The position numbers and the translations under genes are program-made. From Streptomyces corallincola (lineage in GTDB: Bacteria; Actinomycetota; Actinomycetes; Streptomycetales; Streptomycetaceae), in assembly GCF_019104725.1 (NCBI RefSeq), contig NZ_JAHRXF010000012.1, forward strand, positions 1 to 64,000: a DNA stretch of 64,000 nt, written 5' to 3'. How positions within the stretch are numbered: position 1 is the first letter of the stretch; each line of letters opens with the position of its first letter. Below are positions 30,319 through 39,086 of this stretch, in pieces. The notes under the pieces are model-generated. The model searched no databases, was not told where the DNA came from, and saw only the letters and a program-made list of their open reading frames with translations.

Positions 30319-30360
30319 AGTGGAGGTACCCCTCCACTGTAACGGAGGAGCCCCTCCGCT
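30319..30360. promoter_or_regulatory. Two tandem palindromic operators for the TetR regulator
   Basis: Site 1, AGTGGAGGTACCCCTCCACT (30319-30338), has perfect 8-bp arms. Site 2, AACGGAGGAGCCCCTCCGCT (30341-30360), has 6-bp arms with the same 4-base spacing and a shared GGAGG core. Centres are 22 bases apart, about two helical turns. They lie in the divergent control region of the MFS and TetR genes. Confidence 0.8.
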
Positions 30361-30484
30361 TCAAGCCGCGCCCTCGCCACCCGCCGATCCCGCACCGCGC
30401 CCACCCCCGACGCTCCCCGCACTCCCCCGTACGCCCCCGCTCTTCCCGCACGCACCCACTCCCCCCATTCCTCCGGAGGCAGCC

Positions 30485-31063
30485 GTGACGGCCACGCCGT
30501 ACCCCGTCAGCGAGATCGTCGCCACGCGCCGACCGCACCGCAAGGACGCCGCCCGCAACTACGACGCCCTGATCACGGCGGCCCGCGAGGCGTTCGCCGA
30601 GCACGGCGCGGAGGCTTCGCTGGAGGACATCGCGCGCCGGGCAGGTGTCGGCATCGCCACGCTCTACCGGAACTTCCCCACCCGCCGCGAACTCTTCGAG
30701 ACGGTCTACGCCGACGAGGTCAACGCGCTGTGCCGGGCCGCCGTGGAGGTGGCCGACCGGGAGCCCTGGGACGCACTGGTCGCCTGGCTGAACCGGTTCA
30801 CCGGCTACATGGTGACCAAGCGCGCCGTGCGCGAGGCGCTGAACGACGAGTCCGGTGTCATCACCGCCTGCCGCGACTCCATGTACACGGCGGGCGGTCC
30901 CCTCCTGGAGCGCGCCCAGGCCGCCGGGGTCGCCCGCACCGACATGGACTTCGTCGATCTGCTGCGCATGGTCGCCGGTATCACAGCGACCGCCTTCGAC
31001 GACGACACCCAGCGCGACCGGGTGCTGTCCATCGCCCTGGACGGGGTCCGCACCGGGCGCTGA
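30485..31063 (+). CDS. TetR/AcrR-family repressor
   Basis: A 192-residue regulator. The N-terminal helix-turn-helix is plain: ASLEDIARRAGVGIATLYRNFPTRRELFETVY. The C-terminal ligand domain resembles the SBT/TetR_C_33-like group that controls efflux genes. GTG 30485 has CGGAGG eight bases upstream. Divergent from the MFS exporter, it should bind the twin palindromes at 30319-30360 and release them when the exported compound is present, which would also give autoregulation. Confidence 0.9.
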   Translation: MTATPYPVSEIVATRRPHRKDAARNYDALITAAREAFAEHGAEASLEDIARRAGVGIATLYRNFPTRRELFETVYADEVNALCRAAVEVADREPWDALVAWLNRFTGYMVTKRAVREALNDESGVITACRDSMYTAGGPLLERAQAAGVARTDMDFVDLLRMVAGITATAFDDDTQRDRVLSIALDGVRTGR

Positions 31064-31181
31064 GCCCGTACGGGGCACGCGCACGGGAGCCTCCGGAGGT
31101 GCCCGCGGGCGCCCCGCTGCCGGGAACCTCGGGGCCCACCGGCGCCCCGCCCCCTCCGCCCGCCCCTTGACCCCCGCGGCA

Positions 31182-31193
31182 TGTCCGTACAAA
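31182..31193 (-). promoter_or_regulatory. Candidate LacI operator, site 1
   Basis: On the minus strand this reads TTTGTACGGACA, matching the shared core TGTnCnGACA seen also at 33485 and 40190. It lies 40 bases upstream of the Gfo/Idh/MocA start, where it could block transcription. Confidence 0.5.
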
Positions 31194-31233
31194 GTGGCCC
31201 CACGGATGCGGACCGGTCCAACGAGGGGCTGTC

Positions 31234-32394
31234 ATGGTGGATGCGCTCGGTGTCGCCGTCGTCGGGTTCGGCTGGATGGGGCGGGTGCACACGCAGGCGT
31301 ACGCCCGTGTGCGGCACCACTATCCGGAGCTGCCGCTGCGCCCGGAGCTGGTGGCGGTCGCCGAGGAGGTGCCGGGGCGGGCGGAGGAGGCGGCCGGGCG
31401 GTACGGATTCGCCACCGCCACCCGTGACTGGCGGGAGATCGCGGCCGATCCCCGCGTGCACGCGGTCAGTGTCACCGCGCCGAACTTCCTGCACCGGGAG
31501 ATCGGCGTGGCGATGGCCGGGGCGGGCAAGCACCTGTGGATCGAGAAGCCCGTCGGGCTCTCGCGGGCCGACGCGCAGGCCGTCGCGGACGCGGTGGCGG
31601 AGGCGGGCGTACAGAGCGCGGTCGGCTTCAACTACCGCAACGCGCCCGCCGTGGAGGCGGCCCGCGAGCTGATCGCCTCGGGCGGGATCGGCCGGGTCAC
31701 GCACATCCGCGTCCGGCTGTTCAGTGACTACGCGGCCCATCCGGACGGCGCGCTCACCTGGCGGTACGAGCGGCGGCGCGGGGGCAGCGGGGTGCTCGGG
31801 GATCTCGCGTCGCACGGGGTGGACCTGGCCCGGTTCCTGCTCGGGGACATCACCGCGCTGGCCGCCGACACGGCCGTCTTCGTGCCCGAGCGGGCCCGGC
31901 CCGCCGGGGCGACGGCCGGGCACGCGCTGGCGTCCGGCGGGGAGCCGGGCCCGGTGGAGAACGAGGACTACGTCAGCTGCCTGCTGCGGTTCGTCTCCGG
32001 GGCGCGCGGGGTGCTGGAGGCGTGCCGGGTGTCGGTGGGCGAGCAGAACAACTACGGCTTCGAGGTGCACGGTTCGAGCGGTGTCCTCTCCTGGGACTTC
32101 CGGCGGATGAACGAACTCGCCGTGGGCCGGGGCGAGTCGTACCAGGACCAGCCGGTGAGCACCGTGCATGTCGGTCCGGGCGACGGGGAGTTCGGGGCGT
32201 TCCAGCCGGGCGCGGCCAACGCGATGGGGTACGACGACCTGAAGGTGATCGAGGCGTACCGCTTCCTGCGCTCGGTCGCGGAGGGCAAGCCGTACGGCGC
32301 GACCCCGGCCGACGCCGTGCGGGCCGCGGCCGCGCTGGACGCGATGGCGGAGTCGGTGACGCGCGGGGCGTGGGTCAACCTGCCGGTGGCGTAG
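31234..32394 (+). CDS. Gfo/Idh/MocA-family oxidoreductase
   Basis: A 386-residue NAD(P)-dependent dehydrogenase acting on a sugar, inositol or related polyol. The Rossmann motif is VVGFGWMGRVHTQAY, the catalytic Lys is in EKPVG (Lys105), and the substrate-site His is in GDLASHGVDLARFL. Length and a long insert after residue 215 fit the larger members of the family. ATG 31234 has ACGAGGGG upstream. Its last 20 bases overlap, tail to tail, the end of the convergent LacI gene. A candidate LacI operator sits 40 bases before its start. Confidence 0.88.
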   Translation: MVDALGVAVVGFGWMGRVHTQAYARVRHHYPELPLRPELVAVAEEVPGRAEEAAGRYGFATATRDWREIAADPRVHAVSVTAPNFLHREIGVAMAGAGKHLWIEKPVGLSRADAQAVADAVAEAGVQSAVGFNYRNAPAVEAARELIASGGIGRVTHIRVRLFSDYAAHPDGALTWRYERRRGGSGVLGDLASHGVDLARFLLGDITALAADTAVFVPERARPAGATAGHALASGGEPGPVENEDYVSCLLRFVSGARGVLEACRVSVGEQNNYGFEVHGSSGVLSWDFRRMNELAVGRGESYQDQPVSTVHVGPGDGEFGAFQPGAANAMGYDDLKVIEAYRFLRSVAEGKPYGATPADAVRAAAALDAMAESVTRGAWVNLPVA

Positions 32395-33406
32395 GCATGT
32401 TGTAGGGCGTGACGACCTGGATCGCGGACGGCGCCAGTGGCCCGGCGGGCGGCAGGGCGCCGTGGAACCGCATCACCTCGTGGCACGCCTCGCGCAGATC
32501 GTGCCGCAGATCGTGGTGGAGGACCGCGGAGAGCCGGTGTTCCCGGAGCAGCCGGGTGTTGTCGTGGTCGAGGTCGTGGGCGATGAACACCACGCATTCC
32601 CGGCCCAGTTCCGCGAACGCGCGCAGCGTGGCGATGTTGCCGCCGCCGATGGAGTACACGGCGCGGATCTCGGGGTCCTTGTCGAGCGCGGCGCGGACGA
32701 GGTCGTACTGGGTGGCGTCCAGGCCCTGCCCCTCGGCGATCTCGACCAGGGCGCGGTCGGGATGCCGGGCCCGCATGATGCCCCGGAAGCCCATCTCGCG
32801 TTCCTCCTCGTTGCGGTAGAAGCCGCTGCTGAGGCTGGTGAGGACGTTGCCGGGGCGGTCCCCGAGCCACTGGCCGACGAGGTGGGCGGCGGTGGCTCCG
32901 GCGGCCCGGTTGTCGATGCCGACGTAGGCGATCCGGCCACTGGCGGGGAGATCGGTGACGAGGGTGACGACGGGGATGCCCGCGGCGGTGAGGCGGCCCA
33001 CGGCGGCCGTGATCTCCGGGACGTCGGGTGCCTTGAGGACGACGCCCTGGGAGCCCCGGCGGGCGATGCGGTCGAGCAGGGTGACGAGACCCGCGGCCGG
33101 GCCGGTCTCGCGGAAGTGGAAGCGGGAGCGGACGACCGCCGGGTGCAGCGAGGGCAGTTCGGCCTCCAGCGCGGCCCGCACGGCGGTGGTGAAGCGTTCC
33201 GGGGCCTGTACGACGATGTCGGCCATGAAGGTGCGGCCCACCAGCCGGACCTGGGTGCGCTGCCGGTCCAGGTCCGCGATGGCCCGGTGCACCTCCTGGG
33301 CGGTGCTCTCGCGCACGCCGCCCCTGCCGTTCAGCACCCGGTCCACGGTGGCCTCGCTGAGGCCCGCCTGGCGCGCGATCTCCCGCAGCGGGAACGGATG
33401 GCCCAT
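32375..33406 (-). CDS. LacI-family transcriptional regulator
   Basis: A 343-residue repressor with an N-terminal LacI helix-turn-helix (LREIARQAGLSEATVDRVLNGRGGVRESTAQEV) and a periplasmic-binding-protein-like ligand domain. The ligand domain resembles ribose/inositol-type binding proteins (IPVVTLVTDLPASGRIAYVGIDNRAAG). It is divergent from the PhyH gene and convergent with the Gfo/Idh gene. The near-palindrome TGTnCnGACA occurs in the gap before its own start and at two other promoters in the cluster, which suggests local control and autoregulation by a sugar ligand. Confidence 0.93.
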   Translation of the reverse strand: MGHPFPLREIARQAGLSEATVDRVLNGRGGVRESTAQEVHRAIADLDRQRTQVRLVGRTFMADIVVQAPERFTTAVRAALEAELPSLHPAVVRSRFHFRETGPAAGLVTLLDRIARRGSQGVVLKAPDVPEITAAVGRLTAAGIPVVTLVTDLPASGRIAYVGIDNRAAGATAAHLVGQWLGDRPGNVLTSLSSGFYRNEEEREMGFRGIMRARHPDRALVEIAEGQGLDATQYDLVRAALDKDPEIRAVYSIGGGNIATLRAFAELGRECVVFIAHDLDHDNTRLLREHRLSAVLHHDLRHDLREACHEVMRFHGALPPAGPLAPSAIQVVTPYNMPTPPAG

Positions 33407-33484
33407 ACGACGGCTCCTTGAGAGGTCTCCCCCGGCGCTGCGCCTGAGGGGTTTTTGAAGGGTCGCTGCCGGTTGTTCGAGGGG

Positions 33485-33497
33485 TTTGTACTGACAA
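33485..33497 (+). promoter_or_regulatory. Candidate LacI operator, site 2
   Basis: TTTGTACTGACAA lies between the divergent LacI (start 33406) and PhyH (start 33583) genes. The inner TTGT/ACAA arms are symmetric. A second TGACA half follows at 33501-33505. Confidence 0.55.
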
Positions 33498-33582
33498 GAA
33501 TGACAGGGTCGCCGCGTGCCGGTGGAGGCGGCCCCCGCGCTCCGGCCGGGGGAAGCACCCTCACTGCGAAAGAAGGACGCCG

Positions 33583-34791
33583 ATGTCCCTCACCCCCGCC
33601 TCTTCCGGTGCCCCCGCCACCTCCGCTCCCCGCGCGTACCGTCCCGGCCGGTTCTCCGAGGACGACTGCGATCTGGACGCCTTCCGCGCACTGGTCGAGC
33701 GGACCACCGATCCGGCCGGTTACCCGCACGCGAGCACGGCCGAGGGCCAGGTGCTCGTGTACGACGCGGACCGGCTCCGTACGACCGAGGCGGACCAACA
33801 GGACGTCCTGCGAACGGAGTTGGTGCGGGCGCTGACCGACGGACCCGGAGTGGTCGTAGTACGCGGCGCCTTCCCGGACGTCTCCGTGGTGGACCGGGTG
33901 ACAGCCGTGTTCGACGCGCTGATCACCGAGCAGCGGGCCTCCGGCGGGGGCGGGGGTGACCACTTCGCGCGGCCGGGTGCCAACGACCGGGTGTGGAACG
34001 CGCTGGAGAAGACCGCCCTGCGCGCTCCGGAGGCGTTCGCGGACTACTACGCCAACGATGTGCTCGCGCTGGTGTCCACGGCGTGGCTGGGGCCCGCCTA
34101 CCAGATCACCTCGCAGGTCAACGTGGTCAATCCCGGCGGCGAGGGGCAGACCTCGCACCGCGACTACCACCTGGGGTTCCTGGACAACGCGACGGCCGCC
34201 GCCTACCCGGCGCACGTACACCGGCTCTCCCCGCTGCTCACGCTCCAGGGCGCGGTGGCGCACTGCGACATGCCAGTGGAGTCGGGGCCGACGCGGTATC
34301 TGCCGTACTCCCAGCGCTACGAGCCCGGCTATCTGGCGTGGCGACTGCCCGCGTTCCGGGCGTACTTCGAGGAGCGGCAGGTCCAACTACCCCTGAGCAA
34401 GGGCGATGCGGTGTTCTTCAACCCTGCGGTGTTCCACGCGGCCGGTACCAACCGCACGGCGGACGTGCGCCGTTCGGCCAATCTGCTCCAGGTGTCCTCG
34501 GCGTTCGGGCGGGCGATGGAGACGGTGGACCGGGAGGCGGTGGCCGGTGCGGTGTACCCGGTGCTGCTGCGGCGGAAGGCGGCGGGGGCCCGCGCGGAGT
34601 GGCTGAAGCAGGTGATCGCGGCGAGCGCGGAGGGTTATCCGTTCCCGACCGACCTGGACCGTGATCCACCGGTGGACGGACTCGCCCCGGCCTCCCAGGC
34701 GGACCTGCTGCGGCGGGCGCTGCGCGAGGAGTGGCCGGTGGAGCGGCTGCGTGCGGAACTGCGGGCGGGCGCCGAGCGGCGAGGGAACTGA
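33583..34791 (+). CDS. PhyH-type Fe(II)/2-oxoglutarate dioxygenase
   Basis: A 402-residue oxygenase of the phytanoyl-CoA dioxygenase superfamily. The iron triad is visible as HRD (His192, Asp194) and distal His285 in FFNPAVFHAAGTNRTADVRRS, with an Arg following that should hold 2-oxoglutarate. Such enzymes hydroxylate or oxidatively demethylate small molecules. It is followed by SDR and IolG-like dehydrogenases, so it probably performs the first step on a modified sugar or cyclitol. ATG 33583 follows GAAAGAAGG. A LacI-type operator lies about 90 bases upstream. Confidence 0.87.
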   Translation: MSLTPASSGAPATSAPRAYRPGRFSEDDCDLDAFRALVERTTDPAGYPHASTAEGQVLVYDADRLRTTEADQQDVLRTELVRALTDGPGVVVVRGAFPDVSVVDRVTAVFDALITEQRASGGGGGDHFARPGANDRVWNALEKTALRAPEAFADYYANDVLALVSTAWLGPAYQITSQVNVVNPGGEGQTSHRDYHLGFLDNATAAAYPAHVHRLSPLLTLQGAVAHCDMPVESGPTRYLPYSQRYEPGYLAWRLPAFRAYFEERQVQLPLSKGDAVFFNPAVFHAAGTNRTADVRRSANLLQVSSAFGRAMETVDREAVAGAVYPVLLRRKAAGARAEWLKQVIAASAEGYPFPTDLDRDPPVDGLAPASQADLLRRALREEWPVERLRAELRAGAERRGN

Positions 34792-34800
34792 GGGGAGTTC

Positions 34801-35583
34801 GTGATCATGGGACTGCTGGACGAGAAGGTCGTCCTGGTCAACGGCGGCAGCCTGGGCATGGGCGCGGCGATCGCGCGTGCCGCGACCCGCGAGGGCGCTG
34901 TGGTGGCGGTGACCGGGCGGCGCGCCGAGCCAGGTGAGGCGCTGGTGGCGGAGCTGACCGGGGCGGGCGGGCAGGCGATGTTCGTCGGCGCCGACCTGGC
35001 GGACCCGGCGCGGGCGAAGGGGTCGGTGGCGGAGGTCGTCGCCGCGTACGGGCGGATCGACTGCCTGGTGAACTCGGCGGGGCTGACCGCGCGCGGGTCG
35101 CTGCTGGACACCACGCCCGAGCTGTTCGACGCGCACATCGCGGTCAACCTGCGGGCACCGTTCTTCGCCATGCAGGCGGCCGTCGAGGACATGAAGGGGC
35201 GCGGGGCGCCGGGCACGATCGTCAACATCATCACGACCGCCGCGCACGGCGGGCAGCCGTATCTCGCGCCGTACGTCGCCTCGAAGGCGGGGCTGATCGG
35301 GCTGACCCGGAACGCGGCGCACGCGCACCGGTTCGACCGGATCAGGATCAACGGGCTGAACATCGGCTGGACGGACACCGAGGGCGAGGACACGACCCAG
35401 CGGGAGTACCACGGCGCGGGCGACGACTGGCGGGAGCGGGCCGGTGAGCGGCTGCCGATGGGGAAACTGGGCCAGCCGGACGAGATCGCGGACTTCGTGG
35501 TGCTGCTGCTGTCCGCCCGGTCCGGGGTGGTCACCGGTTCGGTGATCGACTGGGACCAGACGGTCTTCGGCTGCATGGACTGA
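34801..35583 (+). CDS. Short-chain dehydrogenase/reductase
   Basis: A 260-residue SDR. The nucleotide motif appears as NGGSLGMG and the catalytic pair as Tyr158 and Lys162 (YVASK). The position of the usual catalytic Ser is taken by Thr (NIITTAAHG), an accepted but less common variant. It starts 9 bases after the PhyH stop with GGGGAG as ribosome site; GTG 34801 and ATG 34807 are both possible. Transcription with PhyH is very likely, so it probably oxidises the product of the dioxygenase. Confidence 0.88.
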   Translation: MIMGLLDEKVVLVNGGSLGMGAAIARAATREGAVVAVTGRRAEPGEALVAELTGAGGQAMFVGADLADPARAKGSVAEVVAAYGRIDCLVNSAGLTARGSLLDTTPELFDAHIAVNLRAPFFAMQAAVEDMKGRGAPGTIVNIITTAAHGGQPYLAPYVASKAGLIGLTRNAAHAHRFDRIRINGLNIGWTDTEGEDTTQREYHGAGDDWRERAGERLPMGKLGQPDEIADFVVLLLSARSGVVTGSVIDWDQTVFGCMD

Positions 35584-35682
35584 CCCCCGCCCCCTCCTTC
35601 TCCATCCCCTTTCTACCTCCTATTTCTTACCTCCTACCTCCTACGTTCAACACACCCTCGTACCACAGGAGTTGCAGCACCC

Positions 35683-36687
35683 ATGCGTATCGGAATTCTC
35701 GGCCTCGGCCGTATCGGTGCCTTCCACGCCGAGACCCTGCACGGGCTCGACGCCGTCGAGTCCCTGGTCGTCGCCGACCCGAACGCGGCGGCGGCCAAGG
35801 CCGCGGCCGAGCGGTTCGGCGCCCACGTGGCCGACACCCCGGAGGCGTTGCTGGCGGCCGGGGTGGACGGGGTCGTGGTGGCCGCCGCGACCGATGCGCA
35901 CCCGGCGCTGATCCTGGCCGCGGTGCGGGCGGGAATCCCGGTGTTCTGCGAGAAGCCGGTGGCCCGGACGATGACCGAGGGCGTGGCGGTGCTGCGCGCG
36001 GTGCGGGACAGCGACGTGCCGGTGCAGATCGGCTACAACCGGCGCTTCGACGCCGGTTTCACCGCCGCGCGGGCCGCCGTGCTCGCCGGGGAACTGGGCC
36101 CGCTGCACACGGTGCGTTCGACCACGCTGGACCCGGCGCCGCCGCCCGCCGCGTACGTCGCCGCGTCCGGGGGCATCTTCCGGGACTGCTCGGTGCACGA
36201 CTTCGACATCATCCGCTGGGTCACCGGGCGCGAGGTCACCGAGGTGTACGCGGCGGGCGGCAACCGGGGCGAGGCGTACATCAAGGAGGCGGGTGACGCG
36301 GACACCACCGGCGCGGTGCTCACCCTGGACGACGGCACCCTCGCGGTGGTGTCCAACTCCCGTTACAACGGCCGGGGTTATGACGTGCGGATGGAGCTGC
36401 ACGGGTTCCGGGACTCCATCGCGGTGGGCCTGGACGACCAGTTGCCGCTGCGGTCGGTGGAGGCGGGGGTGACGTTCCCCGCGGGTACACCGCACGACTT
36501 CTTCATGGACCGTTTCACCGAGGCGTACCGGGTGGAGCTGACCGCGTTCACCGAGGTCGTCGCGAGCACCCGGCCCTCGCCGTGCACGGTCGCGGACGCG
36601 ATGGAGGCAGGGTGGATCGCGGAGGCGTGCACGCTGTCGCTGCACGAGCACCGGCCGGTGACGATCGCGGAGGTACGGCGGGACTGA
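35683..36687 (+). CDS. Inositol 2-dehydrogenase-like oxidoreductase (Gfo/Idh/MocA)
   Basis: A 334-residue dehydrogenase closely resembling IolG, which oxidises myo-inositol or related cyclitols with NAD. The Rossmann motif is GILGLGRIGAFHAE, the catalytic Lys is in CEKPVAR (Lys91), and the substrate residues Asp168 and His172 are in GGIFRDCSVHDFD. ATG 35683 has CAGGAG upstream. It lies 99 bases downstream of the SDR, separated by a pyrimidine-rich tract with repeated CTTACCTCCTACC, so cotranscription is likely but not certain. The other iol genes are absent from this window. Confidence 0.88.
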   Translation: MRIGILGLGRIGAFHAETLHGLDAVESLVVADPNAAAAKAAAERFGAHVADTPEALLAAGVDGVVVAAATDAHPALILAAVRAGIPVFCEKPVARTMTEGVAVLRAVRDSDVPVQIGYNRRFDAGFTAARAAVLAGELGPLHTVRSTTLDPAPPPAAYVAASGGIFRDCSVHDFDIIRWVTGREVTEVYAAGGNRGEAYIKEAGDADTTGAVLTLDDGTLAVVSNSRYNGRGYDVRMELHGFRDSIAVGLDDQLPLRSVEAGVTFPAGTPHDFFMDRFTEAYRVELTAFTEVVASTRPSPCTVADAMEAGWIAEACTLSLHEHRPVTIAEVRRD

Positions 36688-36720
36688 CCGGGCCGCCCCG
36701 CCCCGCACCCGGCCTCGGCG

Positions 36721-36762
36721 CTCAGCCCTCAGCCCTCAGCCCTCAGCCCTCAGCCCTCAGCC
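36721..36762. repeat. Heptanucleotide tandem repeat (CTCAGCC)6
   Basis: Six perfect copies of CTCAGCC between the IolG-like gene and the convergent small gene. The last copy supplies the stop codon of the small minus-strand gene at 36757. Confidence 0.92.
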
Positions 36763-37005
36763 GCAGTAGCGCACCAGCCACTCGTCCGGGTTGTACGCGT
36801 CCCGCGCCGGGTCCCTGGGCAGGGCGGGGCGGGTCTCGACCGTGTCCTCGGGGCGGACCCGGTCGGGCAGCGTACCGAAGCGGGCGCGCCGGGCGCCCGC
36901 CGCGCCGTCCGGGGCCGGTCCCCCGCCTGCCCGGAAGTCCCCGGCCGGGGGCTGCCCGGCCGGGGACTTCTCGCATATGCCGTCGGTCCGGTCCTGGTGT
37001 GTCAC
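36757..37005 (-). CDS. Small hypothetical protein (82 aa)
   Basis: An 82-residue frame supported mainly by a strong ribosome site: GAGGAGG five bases before GTG 37005. The N-terminal half is Gly/Ala/Pro-rich and probably disordered; the C-terminus is more ordered and ends NPDEWLVRYCG, with one Cys next to the end. I do not recognise a family. It lies 78 bases after the ABC ATPase gene on the same strand, so it could be the last cistron of that importer operon. Its stop falls within the heptamer repeat, so copy-number change there could alter the C-terminus. Confidence 0.5.
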   Translation of the reverse strand: MTHQDRTDGICEKSPAGQPPAGDFRAGGGPAPDGAAGARRARFGTLPDRVRPEDTVETRPALPRDPARDAYNPDEWLVRYCG

Positions 37006-37083
37006 TCCGGCCTCCTCGCTGGGCGGTGCCACCTGTGCACCCCTTGGACGCGCCGGGAGGTCGGACGGTTGCACCCGCGTGCC

Positions 37084-38004
37084 TCAGCCCTTGCCGCTCC
37101 CTGCGCCCCCCTCGCCGGGGCCGCCGCCGTCCAGTGTCCCGGTGTCCGGCAGTTCGTCCACGTCCACGCCGCGCACCTGGGCCAACTCGTGCTTGAGAGA
37201 CGCGAGTTCGGCACCGCCCGCCATGTGGTTGGTCAGCGCCTCCAGGGTGATGGCGGAGCGGGCGGCGCTGAGTTCGACGGTGCCGAGGCGCAGGACGGTG
37301 AAGTGGTCGCCGACCATGTAGGCGTGGTGGGGGTTGTGGGTGATGAAGATGACGCCGAGGCCGCGTTCGCGGGCGGCGGCGATGTACTTGAGGACCACCC
37401 CGGACTGTCTGACGCCGAGGGCGGCGGTGGGTTCGTCCAGGATGAGGACGCGGGCGCCGAAGTGGACGGCGCGGGCGATGGCGACGGACTGGCGCTGGCC
37501 GCCGGAGAGAGTGCCGATGGGCTGTTCCAGGTCGTCCAGGACGATTCCCATGTCGCGGAGTTCGCGGTCGCAGGTGTCCTTCATCCGGGCGATGTCGAGG
37601 CGCCGTACGGGCCAGGGACCGCGGGTCAGCTCGGAGCCGAGGAAGAAGTTCCGCCAGACCGGCATCAGCGGGACGGTGGCGAGATCCTGGTAGACGGTGG
37701 CGATGCCCCGGTCCAGTGCTTCGCGGGGCGTGCCGAAGCGCACCGGTGCGCCGTCCACCAGGAAGTCGCCCTCGGTGTGCTGGTGCAGCCCGGAGACGAT
37801 CTTGATGAGGGTGGACTTGCCCGCGCCGTTGTCGCCGAGGACGCAGGTGACGCGCCCGGCGTGCACGGTGAGGTCCACGCCGTGCAGGGCGCGGACGTTG
37901 CCGTAGGACTTGCCCGCGCCGCGCAGTTCGACGAGGGGGCCGTCGCCCGCGGGCGGGGTGTCGGGGCGGACCGTGTCGTGGGTGCCGGTTCCGTTGGTGG
38001 TCAT
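37084..38004 (-). CDS. Sugar ABC transporter ATP-binding protein (single cassette)
   Basis: A 306-residue ATPase with Walker A GDNGAGKS, signature LSGGQRQS and Walker B VLILDEPT. It resembles one half of RbsA/XylG-type ATPases, which normally carry two cassettes; this single-cassette form pairs with ribose/xylose-type permeases in actinomycetes. About 40 C-terminal residues form a Gly-rich tail. ATG 38004 has GGAGGTGA upstream and starts 6 bases after the permease stop. It energises import of the substrate captured by the lipoprotein encoded at the head of the operon. Confidence 0.92.
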   Translation of the reverse strand: MTTNGTGTHDTVRPDTPPAGDGPLVELRGAGKSYGNVRALHGVDLTVHAGRVTCVLGDNGAGKSTLIKIVSGLHQHTEGDFLVDGAPVRFGTPREALDRGIATVYQDLATVPLMPVWRNFFLGSELTRGPWPVRRLDIARMKDTCDRELRDMGIVLDDLEQPIGTLSGGQRQSVAIARAVHFGARVLILDEPTAALGVRQSGVVLKYIAAARERGLGVIFITHNPHHAYMVGDHFTVLRLGTVELSAARSAITLEALTNHMAGGAELASLKHELAQVRGVDVDELPDTGTLDGGGPGEGGAGSGKG

Positions 38005-38009
38005 CGGGG

Positions 38010-39086
38010 TCACCTCCGTGTGGCCGTGCGCCGGACCCACAGGTTGATCAGGACGGCGCCGAGCAGCATCACGCCGAGGAACGCCTTGAACCAGTCGGGA
38101 TTCCATCCGGCGAAGACGATGCCCTGGTTGACCATGCCGAACATGAAGGCGCCGAAGACGGGTCCGATGGCGGAGCCCTGTCCGCCGGTCAGGGAGCAGC
38201 CGCCGATGACGGCGGCGGCGATGTAGATCAGCTCCTGGCCGACGCCCTCTCCGGACTGCACGGTGTTGAAGGAGAACAGCTGGTGCATGCCGAGGAACCA
38301 GGCGCCGAGGCCGACCAGCATGAACAGGGAGATCTTGGTGAAGGTGACGGGCACACCGACGGCGCGGGCGCTCTCCTTGCTGCCGCCGACGGCGAAGATC
38401 CAGTTGCCGTACTTGGTGCGCAGCAGCACCCAGGTGGCGAGGGCGGCGAAGACGATCCAGTAGAAGACGGTGATCTTCACCTGGACGCCGCCGATGTCCA
38501 CGGAGGACGCGAAGACGGCCTTGGCCTGCGCGAATCCGTCCATGTCGCTGATGTCGTCGGTGGCGACGTTGCCGGTGACCAGCTTGGTGACGGCGAGGTT
38601 GACGCCCTGGAGGATGAGGAAGGTGCCGAGCGTGACGAGGAAGCTGGGCAGCCCGGTGCGGACGACCATCCAGCCGTTGAACGCGCCGATGGCGAGGGAG
38701 AGGACGAGGGCGAGCAGGACGCCGGTCCAGACGTTCACGGTGAGCTGGTAGCTGAGCATGCTGGCGGTGAGCGCGGAGGTGACGACCGCGACGCCGGAGG
38801 ACAGGTCGAACTCGCCGCCGATCATCAGCAGCGCCACCGGCAGGGCCATGATGCCGATGGTGGACGACTGGTAGAGCACGGTCGCCAGCGAGCCGCCCTG
38901 GCGCAGCGAGGGCGCGACGGCGAGGAAGAAGACCAGGACGGCGAGGGCACCGAGGAAGACGCCGACCTCGGGGCGGGCCAGCAGGCGCAGGGCGAGCGGG
39001 CGGTGCGCGGTGCGGCCGTCGCGGGGTGCGGGGCCGGGGGCCGACGGCCCCCCGGCCGCCGGTCCGGCCTGTTCGGCGGTGCTCAT
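38010..39086 (-). CDS. Sugar ABC transporter permease, RbsC/XylH type
   Basis: A 358-residue permease with about ten helices. The motif GGEFDLSSGVAVVTSALTASML is typical of the ribose/xylose/inositol importer branch, as is GWMVVRTGLPSFLVTLGTFLILQGVN. The ATG at 39086 overlaps the binding-protein stop (ATGA). Middle gene of the three-gene importer operon. Confidence 0.92.
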   Translation of the reverse strand: MSTAEQAGPAAGGPSAPGPAPRDGRTAHRPLALRLLARPEVGVFLGALAVLVFFLAVAPSLRQGGSLATVLYQSSTIGIMALPVALLMIGGEFDLSSGVAVVTSALTASMLSYQLTVNVWTGVLLALVLSLAIGAFNGWMVVRTGLPSFLVTLGTFLILQGVNLAVTKLVTGNVATDDISDMDGFAQAKAVFASSVDIGGVQVKITVFYWIVFAALATWVLLRTKYGNWIFAVGGSKESARAVGVPVTFTKISLFMLVGLGAWFLGMHQLFSFNTVQSGEGVGQELIYIAAAVIGGCSLTGGQGSAIGPVFGAFMFGMVNQGIVFAGWNPDWFKAFLGVMLLGAVLINLWVRRTATRR

